From contig JAKABE010000113.1 of the NCBI GenBank assembly GCA_021801945.1, positions 1 to 8,782 on the forward strand: DNA of 8,782 nucleotides. Reading direction: 5' to 3'. The position numbers and the translations under genes were made by a program. Shown piece by piece: positions 1 through 6,229 of the stretch. The DNA comes from Acidobacteriota bacterium (GTDB lineage Bacteria > Acidobacteriota > Terriglobia > Terriglobales > Acidobacteriaceae). Numbering within the stretch: the first letter of the stretch is position 1; the number at the start of each line of letters is the position of its first letter. A model generated the notes under the pieces. It was not told where the DNA came from and did not search any database. It saw only the letters and a list, made by a program, of their open reading frames with translations.

Positions 1-10
1 TAAAGAGCGA

Positions 11-1075
11 ATGAGTCCGCGCAATCGGGTTTTTCTCATTCTGGGACTGCTGACGCTGGGGTCGCTGATCTTCTACCTGGCGACGGTGCCGCGCGCCAAC
101 GAACTGCAGGTGATCGGCACCGTGGATGCCAACGAGGTGATGGTTAGCTCCAAGATTCCCGGCCGCATCCAGCAGTTGACCGTGGTGGAGGGCCAAAAGG
201 TAAAGGCCGGAGAGTTGATCGCGGTGATTGAAAGCCGGGATCTGCAGGCAGCGCTGGCGGCTGACCAGGCCACCGTGGCCAGCGACCGCTGGAAGTTAAG
301 CGAAGCTGAAGTGACCGTGCACCAGAACCACGGCGAAACCAGCAGCGCCGCTCTGGCCGCGGCAGCGCAGGTGAGAACGGCGCAGGCCGCGCTGGCCCAG
401 GCGCAGGCCCAATACGACCGCCAGGATGCCGATACCAGCCGCGACGTTGCGTTGGCGAAGATGGGGATCGTGAGCGCGCAGGTGAGGGATGAGCAGGTGG
501 CCAGCCTGCAACAAACCAAGGCCGCAGTGGATGCCGCGCGCCAGAGCCTGGACGCGGCCCAGGGCAGCCTTCGCCAGGCCCGCGCCCATGAGCTGCTCAC
601 CACGGTCTCGGCGCGCACCGTGAACCAAACACGCTACGAACTGCAAAATGCCATCGAACTCGCTCATGAGGCACAGGTCGAGGTGAGCTATGCGAGCATC
701 GTGGCTCCGGTCAGCGGCATTGTGAACCAATGGGCCTCGCGCCAGGGCGAAGTTGTCTCCCCAGGAACGCCCATCGTCACCATCATGGACCTGAAACAAA
801 CCTGGGTTTACGCGCCCGTGCCGGAAACCGACGCCGACGCCGTGAAGCTGGGCGACAAGCTGCGCGTGGTGATGCCCAGCGGCGCCACGGTTTACGGCAA
901 GATCATCGCCAAGGCCCCAGAGGCGGACTTCGCTACCGAGCGCGATGTAAGCCGCAGCAAGCGCGACATCAAAACCGTGCAGTTCAAGCTGCTCATCCCC
1001 AATCCCGGCGAGGAGTATGTGCCCGGCATGACCGCCGAAATCTACATCCCTAAGAGCTGGCTGGTGAGAAAGTGA
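11..1075 (+). CDS. HlyD-family membrane fusion protein (periplasmic adaptor) of an ABC-2 efflux pump
   Basis: Periplasmic adaptor expected to link the inner-membrane ABC exporter encoded just downstream to an outer-membrane channel. The 354-residue protein has an N-terminal membrane anchor (about residues 7-25, LILGLLTLGSLIFYLA). A first lipoyl half-motif follows (about 43-74, with SSKIPGRI and VVEGQKVKAGE). An Ala/Gln-rich alpha-hairpin coiled coil spans about 76-225, and the second lipoyl half is at about 228-262 (ASIVAPVSGIV, GEVVSPGTPI). The C-terminal part is a beta-barrel-type domain ending in a VPGMTAEIYIP segment. This order is that of the YbhG/EmrA/HlyD group, and the length is usual. 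The ATG at 11 is preceded by AAAGAGCGA, a weak Shine-Dalgarno. A TAA at 1-3 could be the end of an upstream gene, but this cannot be verified. The stop overlaps the next start (GTGA), which implies translational coupling. The transported substrate cannot be read from the sequence; drugs or other hydrophobic compounds are typical for the family. Confidence 0.93.
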   Translation: MSPRNRVFLILGLLTLGSLIFYLATVPRANELQVIGTVDANEVMVSSKIPGRIQQLTVVEGQKVKAGELIAVIESRDLQAALAADQATVASDRWKLSEAEVTVHQNHGETSSAALAAAAQVRTAQAALAQAQAQYDRQDADTSRDVALAKMGIVSAQVRDEQVASLQQTKAAVDAARQSLDAAQGSLRQARAHELLTTVSARTVNQTRYELQNAIELAHEAQVEVSYASIVAPVSGIVNQWASRQGEVVSPGTPIVTIMDLKQTWVYAPVPETDADAVKLGDKLRVVMPSGATVYGKIIAKAPEADFATERDVSRSKRDIKTVQFKLLIPNPGEEYVPGMTAEIYIPKSWLVRK

Positions 1076-2106
1076 GCGCAGCCGCACAAAACGGTAATGG
1101 CGGTGGGCAGCCCGCGGCCATCGCGGTGGAGCGCATCGTCAAGCGCTATGGCGATTTTGAAGCGGTGAAGGGCGTGAGCTTCAGCGTCGCTGAGGGCGAG
1201 ATCTTTGGCCTGCTCGGCCCCAACGGCGCGGGCAAAAGCACCCTTATCCGCATGATGACCACGCTCATTCCGGTCACCGCGGGCAAAGCCACGGTGGCCG
1301 GCCACGACGTGTCGAAAGATCCCGACGATGTGCGCCGCATGATCGGCGTGATTCCCCAAGCCCTGACCAGTGACCCCGATCTGACGGTTGAGGAGAACTT
1401 GTCAATCTACGCCAAGCTCTACAGCGTGCCGCGCGCCCAACGCGAGAAGAACATCGCCGAGGTGCTGGAAGCCGTGGACCTGAGCAAGTGGCGCAAGGCC
1501 CAGACCAAGACGCTCTCCGGCGGTATGAGACGGAGGCTGGAAATCGCGCGCGGTTTGGTCCACGATCCGCGTATCTTCTTTCTCGACGAGCCCACCACGG
1601 GCCTCGATCCGGTCTCCCGCATTGCGGTTTGGGAGATGCTCAACAATCTACAGAAAAGCCGCGACTTGACCATCCTCATCACCACCCACTACATGGAAGA
1701 GGCCGACAAGCTCTGCGACCGCATCGCCATTGTGGATCACGGCAATCTGGTTGCCCTGGGCACGCCTCTCGAATTGAAGAACAGCGTGGCCGGCGCCAAC
1801 GTGGTCGAAGTGCAATTTGACCGCGAGGCCGAAGAGTGGCGGGAGCGCCTCGATCGCCTGGACGGCGTGACCAGCGTGCAGCCGGAGAGCGCCGGCTTTT
1901 ACCGCGTGATCACCACTTCGGGTTCGAAGACCACCCTGCAACTGGTGGAGCTGGCCGCCGAGATGGGCGTCACCCTGTCCTCACTCAGCGTGCAAAACAC
2001 CACTCTCGACGATGTTTTCGTCCACTACACGGGCCGCCAGCTGCGCGATGAACAGGTAAAGGCTACCGGCTTTCTGATGCCGCCGCGGCCGGGGACGCAG
2101 CCATGA
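1072..2106 (+). CDS. ABC transporter ATP-binding protein (DrrA/YbhF-type)
   Basis: Cytoplasmic ATPase that powers the ABC-2 exporter. Visible motifs are Walker A GPNGAGKST (49-57), Q-loop Gln96 (GVIPQ), signature LSGGM (148-152), Walker B FFLDEP with Asp172 and Glu173, the D-loop GLDP and H-loop His206 (ITTHYMEEAD). All catalytic residues are intact. After the nucleotide-binding domain there is a C-terminal accessory domain (about 243-320) ending in TTLDDVFVHYTGRQLRDE. That ending is typical of drug-exporting ATPases of the DrrA/NodI/YbhF class with a DUF4162-like tail. It has a single nucleotide-binding domain (344 residues), unlike YbhF, which carries two, so it should work as a homodimer. 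The GTG start at 1072 overlaps the hlyD-type gene stop by four bases and has GGTGAG upstream as a Shine-Dalgarno. Its own stop overlaps the permease ATG (ATGA). The substrate is unknown. Confidence 0.96.
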   Translation: MSAAAQNGNGGGQPAAIAVERIVKRYGDFEAVKGVSFSVAEGEIFGLLGPNGAGKSTLIRMMTTLIPVTAGKATVAGHDVSKDPDDVRRMIGVIPQALTSDPDLTVEENLSIYAKLYSVPRAQREKNIAEVLEAVDLSKWRKAQTKTLSGGMRRRLEIARGLVHDPRIFFLDEPTTGLDPVSRIAVWEMLNNLQKSRDLTILITTHYMEEADKLCDRIAIVDHGNLVALGTPLELKNSVAGANVVEVQFDREAEEWRERLDRLDGVTSVQPESAGFYRVITTSGSKTTLQLVELAAEMGVTLSSLSVQNTTLDDVFVHYTGRQLRDEQVKATGFLMPPRPGTQP

Positions 2107-3215
2107 ATCGGATGATGGCCATCATCGAGCGCGAGATGCGCAAGTTCTTCCGCTCGCCCGTACTCATGCTCATGTCGATGATGCTGCCCCTGGTGCAGCT
2201 GGTCATCCTGGGCAACGCCTTCGGGGGCAAGATCGTGAACGCGCGCGTGGGCGTGGTGGATTACGACCACGGCCCCGAAGCGGTGAAGGTCGAGGAGGAC
2301 TTTGCGGCCGCCGCCGCCACCATCAAGACCTTCAAAACCATTCCTTACGACAATGAGCGGCAGGCGCGCATCGCCGTGCAGACCGGCAAGCTGGACGCCG
2401 CCGTGGTGATTCCCGCCCAGTATTCGCGGCGCGTGGAAGCCGGCGACGACCCGGAGATCGGCCTGGTCGTGGACAACTCCGACCAGTTCACGTCCAGCGC
2501 TCTGGAGTCGGAGATGCAGTCCATTGTTCAGGCGCTGAACGCTCCGCTGATTCCGGCACCCATCAATAATAAGATCGCACTCGCGATCGTCGAGCTGTAC
2601 CCCTACATCTCCTACATGAAGTTTCTGCTGGCCGGCCTAGTCGCCCTGGCCATGTACGTCTCGGTGATGATCGGCGGAGGCATGCTGTACATCGACGACA
2701 AGGCGCGCGGCGTCCACGAGGGCTATCTGGTGACGCCCATCACGCGGCTGGAACTGGTGATGGGGATGAACATCGCCGGCTCCATCAAGGCGGTGCTATC
2801 GGGCATTTCCCTGGCTGTGATCGGCTCGCTGCTGTCCGGCCTGGGAACCATCTTTCATCCCCTGCAGGACCTCCAGTTGCTGTGCCTCATCGTGGCCACC
2901 TCGGTGGCCTTCAACGGGATGATGTTCCTGATGATGGTGCGTGTGGACGATCCGCTGGTTCCGCGCGCGATGTTCGGAGTTCTGAACACGCTGCTATTCT
3001 TTCCCTCCGGCGCGATTTATCCGATCACCGCCTTTCCGCCCTGGCTGCACGCCATCGCCGTCGCCGACCCATTCACCTATGCGGTCCACGGGCTCCAGGA
3101 AGTTCTGATCAAGAACGGCGGCTTCGTCTCCATCTACCCGGATATTTTCTTTCTGGCCGCCTTTGGCATCGGGACCTTGCTCATCGCCACATCACTGTTC
3201 CAGCGCACGTTATAG
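2103..3215 (+). CDS. ABC-2 type transporter permease (YbhS/YbhR-like)
   Basis: Inner-membrane permease of the exporter. The 370-residue protein has the ABC-2 membrane layout. A cytoplasmic amphipathic start (IIEREMRKFFRSP, 7-19) leads into a first membrane helix (about 20-38). A large external domain follows (about 45-165, with VGVVDYDHGPEA and LVVDNSDQFTSS). Five more helices lie at about 171-194, 223-248, 256-280, 288-306 and 345-366. The sequence KARGVHEGYLVTPITRLELV (about 200-219) is the coupling segment that contacts the ATPase in this family. FPSGAIYPITAFPPWLHAIAVADPFTYAVHGLQ (split here as FPSGAIYPITAFPP and ADPFTYAVHG) is the conserved C-terminal ABC-2 signature. Only one permease gene is present, so a homodimer is likely, in contrast to the YbhS-YbhR pair. 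The ATG lies in a 4-base overlap with the ATPase stop. It is the last gene of the operon, and the next gene is convergent, 38 bases away. Confidence 0.95.
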   Translation: MNRMMAIIEREMRKFFRSPVLMLMSMMLPLVQLVILGNAFGGKIVNARVGVVDYDHGPEAVKVEEDFAAAAATIKTFKTIPYDNERQARIAVQTGKLDAAVVIPAQYSRRVEAGDDPEIGLVVDNSDQFTSSALESEMQSIVQALNAPLIPAPINNKIALAIVELYPYISYMKFLLAGLVALAMYVSVMIGGGMLYIDDKARGVHEGYLVTPITRLELVMGMNIAGSIKAVLSGISLAVIGSLLSGLGTIFHPLQDLQLLCLIVATSVAFNGMMFLMMVRVDDPLVPRAMFGVLNTLLFFPSGAIYPITAFPPWLHAIAVADPFTYAVHGLQEVLIKNGGFVSIYPDIFFLAAFGIGTLLIATSLFQRTL

Positions 3216-3253
3216 CGAGCCATGCACATTGATGGCGGGGGCGTATTGAGTTC

Positions 3254-3505
3254 TCACGCGAAGTAGCTGATACTGCGGACGGGGCGCTCCTCAAGCAACT
3301 CTGAGCCGGCCTCGCCCTCTTGGCCGGCTGCTTCGTCTGTCTCCTCTTCCTCGGCGCCTGCAGCCTTTTCGCCCCCTCTTGAATCGTTGTCTTCGTCAGG
3401 CTGGGATGAGCCTTCAATATCAAACAAGGCCGATAGCTGGGAATCAGCCGGCGGTGCCTTGACGGCGGGCACCATACGGATCTCGGAGATGAGGCCGATC
3501 TGCAT
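3254..3505 (-). CDS. Small acidic protein of unknown function, divergent to cyaY
   Basis: I do not assign a function. From the ATG at 3505 the product is 83 residues. It has an ordered-looking N-terminus (MQIGLISEIRMVPAVKAPPA, then LSALFDIEG at about 25-33) and a very acidic, Gly/Glu-rich middle (about 35-70, including AEEEETDEAAGQEGEAG) that should be disordered. It ends in a short conserved-looking tail with SISYFA. The start was chosen because GCGAGGACGCACA precedes this ATG, giving a good Shine-Dalgarno at about 7-8 bases. A longer reading from a TTG at 3580 (108 residues) lacks a comparable site. No signal peptide or membrane helix is seen. It faces the ABC permease tail to tail and is divergent from cyaY, with 124 bases between the starts. 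I have a recollection, not a search result, of similar short proteins in Acidobacteria. The charge pattern could also be a chance reading of GC-rich DNA, but the ribosome site and the non-acidic ends argue for a real gene. Confidence 0.6.
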   Translation of the reverse strand: MQIGLISEIRMVPAVKAPPADSQLSALFDIEGSSQPDEDNDSRGGEKAAGAEEEETDEAAGQEGEAGSELLEERPVRSISYFA

Positions 3506-3614
3506 TGTGCGTCCTCGCCGGAACTTCTCCTGACGGATCTTATCGGCGGAAAAGCACGGGACTTTAATGGGTGCGCTCAACCTGATGGGAGATCGAGGAG
3601 CAGGCGGCGCACCT

Positions 3615-3623
3615 TGCTACACT
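3615..3623 (+). promoter_or_regulatory. Candidate extended -10 promoter for cyaY
   Basis: TGCTACACT has the TGn extension followed by a -10-like hexamer TACACT (3618-3623). No convincing -35 is seen 17 bases upstream, which fits an extended -10 promoter. Transcription would begin at about 3629-3631, on or next to the first ATG of cyaY, giving a leaderless or nearly leaderless mRNA. GAGG at 3624-3627 may instead act as a ribosome site for the ATG at 3633 if transcription starts further upstream. Confidence 0.4.
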
Positions 3624-3629
3624 GAGGCC

Positions 3630-3953
3630 ATGATGGACGAACAGGAGTTCCGGCGCACGGCAGAGGGCGCTCTCGGCGCACTCATGCAGCATCTGATCGA
3701 GCGCGTGGAAGACGAAAGCACCGGCTTCGATGCCGAAGAGCAAAGCGGCGCCCTCAACATCCTTTTCGAGGAGTTCGGAGACAAGTTTGTGGTCACGCCG
3801 AATACGCCGGTGCGCCAGATTTGGATTTCGGCGCTGGCCACCAGCTTCAAGCTGGATTGGGATGCGGCGGCGAAGAACTTTGTTCTGCCCCGCACGGGCG
3901 AAGCTCTTATCCCCCTGGTCGACCGGCTGATCCGCGAACATTTGGAAGACTGA
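3630..3953 (+). CDS. cyaY: Iron donor protein CyaY (bacterial frataxin homologue)
   Basis: Small cytoplasmic iron-binding protein that modulates iron-sulfur cluster assembly through the cysteine desulfurase/IscU machinery. The 107-residue length matches E. coli CyaY (106). Helix 1 is DEQEFRRTAEGALGALMQHLIERVED, of which DEQEFRRTAE and HLIERVEDES are the acidic ridge side. The beta sheet follows: GALNILFEEFGDKFVVT (about 40-56), then the family hallmark TPVRQIWISA (59-68, with the invariant-type Gln-Ile-Trp at 63-65). FKLDWDAAAKNFVLPRTGE (about 73-91) comes next, and a C-terminal helix ends the fold. Acidic residues cluster at 3, 4, 6, 27-29, 34, 36 and 37, as expected for iron binding. Two ATG codons compete (3630 and 3633). 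The first lies about 7 bases after an extended -10 box, and the second is 5 bases after GAGG. An upstream ATG at 3567 would add an unlikely extension. No other isc/suf gene is in the window. Confidence 0.85.
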   Translation: MMDEQEFRRTAEGALGALMQHLIERVEDESTGFDAEEQSGALNILFEEFGDKFVVTPNTPVRQIWISALATSFKLDWDAAAKNFVLPRTGEALIPLVDRLIREHLED

Positions 3954-3963
3954 TCGATTGCGA

Positions 3964-3993
3964 GCCGATGGGATAAGGGAAGATCGCATCGGC
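3964..3993 (+). terminator. Possible weak terminator hairpin after cyaY
   Basis: Perfect 7-base inverted repeat GCCGATG (3964-3970) and CATCGGC (3987-3993) with a 16-base loop, beginning 10 bases after the cyaY stop. The downstream sequence AGGCCCCGCTTCTTATCG has only a broken T-run, so intrinsic termination would be weak. The structure may instead be a 3'-end stabiliser. The remaining stretch to 4120 shows nothing else I can support. Confidence 0.3.
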
Positions 3994-4119
3994 AGGCCCC
4001 GCTTCTTATCGATCAGGATTCTCATCGACTTTGACCGTTGCTGTCTGTCGATTCGGCCTGGCGCATTCCGCCGCACGCTTCCTTTTAGTGCATGGATCAG
4101 GGAGGCAGCTCGGAGTTCT

Positions 4120-4158
4120 GCCGCCCAAAAAGACCGGAGGCAGCCTGCGGGCTGCCTC
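4120..4158 (-). terminator. Intrinsic terminator of the porin gene
   Basis: Read on the minus strand, a perfect 9-base stem GAGGCAGCC / GGCTGCCTC (4158-4150 and 4145-4137) with a 4-base loop is followed by CGGTCTTTTTGGG, which contains five consecutive T. It starts 27 bases after the porin stop. On the plus strand the hairpin is followed by TCTCGATTTG, with no real T-run, so termination is expected mainly for minus-strand transcripts. Confidence 0.85.
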
Positions 4159-4185
4159 TCGATTTGTATGCGTTGTGGAAGGCAA

Positions 4186-6015
4186 CTAAGGGACGTAGTA
4201 ACGGAACGAGGTGAAGAACATGTTGTCGATGCCGTTGGCGTTGCCGCCGGGATTCGTCGTACCACCAGCGCCTGACCAGAGGTTGCGGTTAAACCAACTG
4301 TACTGCAGGCCGTAGCGCAAGCTGCCCTTGGGCCCATCGGTGATCTTGTACCAGTAGCCGGCGGTGAACTCCTGCACGTCCTTGTTGTTGCCGCCACAAT
4401 TGGCCGGAGCCTCGGGGTTGAAGCCCGCGGCACTGTTAGAGCCAGAAGGAGGCGGCTCCACGTTGCAGCCTGTCATGGGAGTGGTGTAGGTGCCGTAGCC
4501 GACTTCCTTGCCGAAGTTCGGGCTACCGGCGATGTTGTCGACGGTCCAGTCACGGCCGATATAGTCGCCGCCGTAGTTCAGGTAGATGTACCAGCGGGGC
4601 GTGGGGAACAATTCCAGCGTGCTCAGCGCGGAGAACCCGTGCAGCGGGGAGATGGTTCCATCCGGGCGCAGGGTGACGTCCGCAATGGTGGAGGAGCCGT
4701 AACGGCCCACGCCTTGGCCCCACAGTCCTTTCAGGCCGACACTGACTTTCTTGTCGAGCAGCGGGCCACGGAAGCCGCCGCCGATGCCGCCGCCCCACAC
4801 CGTATGGTTGAACGGCGTTCCTCCGGTGGGATAGATACGGTCACGGAAGCTGCGGCCGATGCCAAACAACTCCCAATGGCCCCAGCCCGGCTGGGCGGCG
4901 ATCTTGGCGATGAAGTCCGGCGTTTTGTTGAAGGAGTAGTTGGCGGTGGGGTTCAGCAGGCCGCCGCCGTTGCCGGCCGTACCGATCAGCAGGTTCGTGG
5001 GCAGGTTGGCGCCGGCCGGGTTCAGCATCTCCGCATTCTCAGCCGAAGCTCCGATGGCAAACTTGTCGCCGAAGTTTTTGACCACGCGGAAGCTGTACTG
5101 GCGGGTCCATACGAAGCCCGCTTCGTACTGGGGGTCGATGGTGGCGGGTAGAATCTCGCTGCCGCGCGTCAGCAGGTTGGTAGTCTCCGACGCCAGCGAC
5201 CAGCCTTGGCCGCCGGAGAAGTCCCAGCCGTCCTTCAAGAGCGCGTCCGCCCACAACTGGCGCATCCGCAAGACGTAGCTGTTGGACTGGTTGCTGTTGG
5301 AGGTGATGCCCGCACCCAGCCAATCCATTTCATAGTAGCCGGTCAAGGTCGCTGGGCCGGTTTTCCCGATTGCCTTGATGGCCAATCGCGACTGACGGCC
5401 GGTGCCTGAAAACTCAGTTAGCTGCGCAAAGTCGGAGTTAGCCAGCGGTACAGCGGTAAATGGGGTGTTGAGGCCGCCGCCAGTGGACCCTTGGCGCCAA
5501 TCCGTTTCGGCCGCCAGGAAGCTGCCTGTGGGCGAGATGGTGATGCCCTTGAAATGGACCGCGTCCGGAGTCTCGACGGCCTTTTTGATCTCCGCCGTGT
5601 TCTTCTTGATCGTCGTGAGACTGCTGGACATTGAGGACTGGCTGCTGCGCAGATCGTTGACGCTGGATTGGAGCGCGCCGACGGCGGACGTATTCTCAGT
5701 GACGGCCTGCTGCTGTTCGGAAGCTGAAGCCTGCGCCTTGTTCGCGGCGGCTTGCGCCGCGGCTGCTGCCTGCTGCGCCTGGCGCAACTGCTCATTCTTG
5801 GTGGCGAGTTGCTGCTTCAGTTCATCGATCTGGCTCTGCAGTTCCTGCCGCAGTTCCTGAATCTGCTCTTCCAAGGAAGCTGGCGAAGCCGTCTTCCCGC
5901 TCCGTCTGGCATGATGCTCTTGGGACTGCGCCGCAGGACCGCTCCCATATGCGAAGGGAACAGCGAGAGCGGCTGCGAGCATGGCCGCGGCTGATGTCTT
6001 GAGTATCAAGTTCAT
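4186..6015 (-). CDS. Outer-membrane porin with N-terminal coiled coil
   Basis: Predicted outer-membrane channel of 609 residues. Residues 1-24 are a Sec signal peptide (MNLILKTSAAAMLAAALAVPF), with likely cleavage near AYG-SG. Residues about 47-147 form a long coiled coil: LEEQIQELRQELQSQIDELK, then an Ala/Gln-rich part and a Ser-rich part with DLRSSQSSMSSSLTTIKKNT. This should be a trimeric periplasmic stalk, as in DcaP-like porins. From about 153 onward the chain is beta-rich, with alternating aromatic strands such as TLTGYYEMDWLG, YVLRMRQLWADALL, RWYIYLNYGGDYIG and GSLRYGLQYSWFNRN, and Gly/Asn-rich loops. It ends FFTSFRYYVP, so the last residue is Pro rather than the usual terminal Phe. 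Two cysteines (517 and 540) sit in one loop and could form a disulfide. The ATG is preceded by TTGGAGACCCT, giving GGAG at 5 bases. It appears monocistronic, with its own terminator. The substrate is unknown, and the family assignment is by architecture. Confidence 0.82.
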   Translation of the reverse strand: MNLILKTSAAAMLAAALAVPFAYGSGPAAQSQEHHARRSGKTASPASLEEQIQELRQELQSQIDELKQQLATKNEQLRQAQQAAAAAQAAANKAQASASEQQQAVTENTSAVGALQSSVNDLRSSQSSMSSSLTTIKKNTAEIKKAVETPDAVHFKGITISPTGSFLAAETDWRQGSTGGGLNTPFTAVPLANSDFAQLTEFSGTGRQSRLAIKAIGKTGPATLTGYYEMDWLGAGITSNSNQSNSYVLRMRQLWADALLKDGWDFSGGQGWSLASETTNLLTRGSEILPATIDPQYEAGFVWTRQYSFRVVKNFGDKFAIGASAENAEMLNPAGANLPTNLLIGTAGNGGGLLNPTANYSFNKTPDFIAKIAAQPGWGHWELFGIGRSFRDRIYPTGGTPFNHTVWGGGIGGGFRGPLLDKKVSVGLKGLWGQGVGRYGSSTIADVTLRPDGTISPLHGFSALSTLELFPTPRWYIYLNYGGDYIGRDWTVDNIAGSPNFGKEVGYGTYTTPMTGCNVEPPPSGSNSAAGFNPEAPANCGGNNKDVQEFTAGYWYKITDGPKGSLRYGLQYSWFNRNLWSGAGGTTNPGGNANGIDNMFFTSFRYYVP

Positions 6016-6077
6016 AGGGTCTCCAATGTCTTCAGTTAACTCAATCGCGATAACGCCCGCCCGACGACGGACGCGTG

Positions 6078-6111
6078 GACTTTGTACTTGTTCGACCTCG
6101 AAGCTAAAGTC
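6078..6111. promoter_or_regulatory. Nested inverted repeat upstream of the porin gene
   Basis: GACTTT (6078-6083) is matched by AAAGTC (6106-6111). Inside it TTCGA (6091-6095) is matched by TCGAA (6098-6102) around a central CC. GTAC follows both outer arms (6084-6087 and 6112-6115). The site ends 63 bases before the porin ATG, in the position expected for an operator or a 5'-leader hairpin. No regulator is identified, and no clear -35/-10 pair could be assigned. Confidence 0.35.
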
Positions 6112-6140
6112 GTACTAACTCCGCACTCATACAATCGACA

Positions 6141-6212
6141 GAGCAACTTCAACGCAAGATAGGATCTGCAAATGCAGGGTCCACCATGGAAGCTGCTCTA
6201 TATAACTTGCGT
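6141..6212. other. Nested, pseudoknot-capable inverted repeats (structured RNA or leader candidate)
   Basis: Three stems can be drawn. Stem A pairs GAGCAACTTC (6141-6150) with GAAGCTGCTC (6189-6198), 9 of 10, and the one exception becomes a G-U pair in minus-strand RNA. Stem B, inside A, pairs CTGCA (6166-6170) with TGCAG (6173-6177), and can be extended by GGA/TCC with a bulge. Stem C pairs ACGCAAG (6152-6158) with CTTGCGT (6206-6212), 7 of 7, and crosses stem A. Together they could form a pseudoknot or alternate with one another. On the plus strand the structure ends 2 bases before a strong Shine-Dalgarno (6215-6222). On the minus strand it lies 126 bases upstream of the porin start. It matches no RNA family I recognise. 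Confidence 0.35.
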
Positions 6213-6214
6213 GT

Positions 6215-6222
6215 AAAGGTGA
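6215..6222 (+). promoter_or_regulatory. Near-perfect Shine-Dalgarno before the 6230 ORF
   Basis: AAAGGTGA contains AGGTGA, which is fully complementary to the usual 16S rRNA 3' end, and lies 7 bases before the ATG at 6230. It is stronger than the ribosome sites of the established genes in this window and is the main reason to take the following ORF seriously. Confidence 0.4.
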
Positions 6223-6229
6223 AGATAGA

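Noticed and set aside
296..1087. 263-codon minus-strand ORF opposite the membrane fusion protein gene
   Set aside because: Antisense shadow of a well-supported gene, with His/Gly/Ala-rich low-complexity translation.
3219..3236. GCCAT/ATGGC hairpin in the 38-base convergent gap after the permease
   Set aside because: A 5-base stem with an 8-base loop and no T-run on either strand is too weak to call a terminator.
3564..4433. 289-codon minus-strand ORF spanning cyaY and the porin 3' end
   Set aside because: It runs antisense through cyaY and out of frame across the porin terminator and 3' end. The translation is Arg/Ala/Ser-rich with no domain, so it is a GC-rich shadow.
4639..5151. 170-codon plus-strand ORF inside the porin gene
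   Set aside because: Antisense to the porin, with no domain and no promoter or ribosome site of note.
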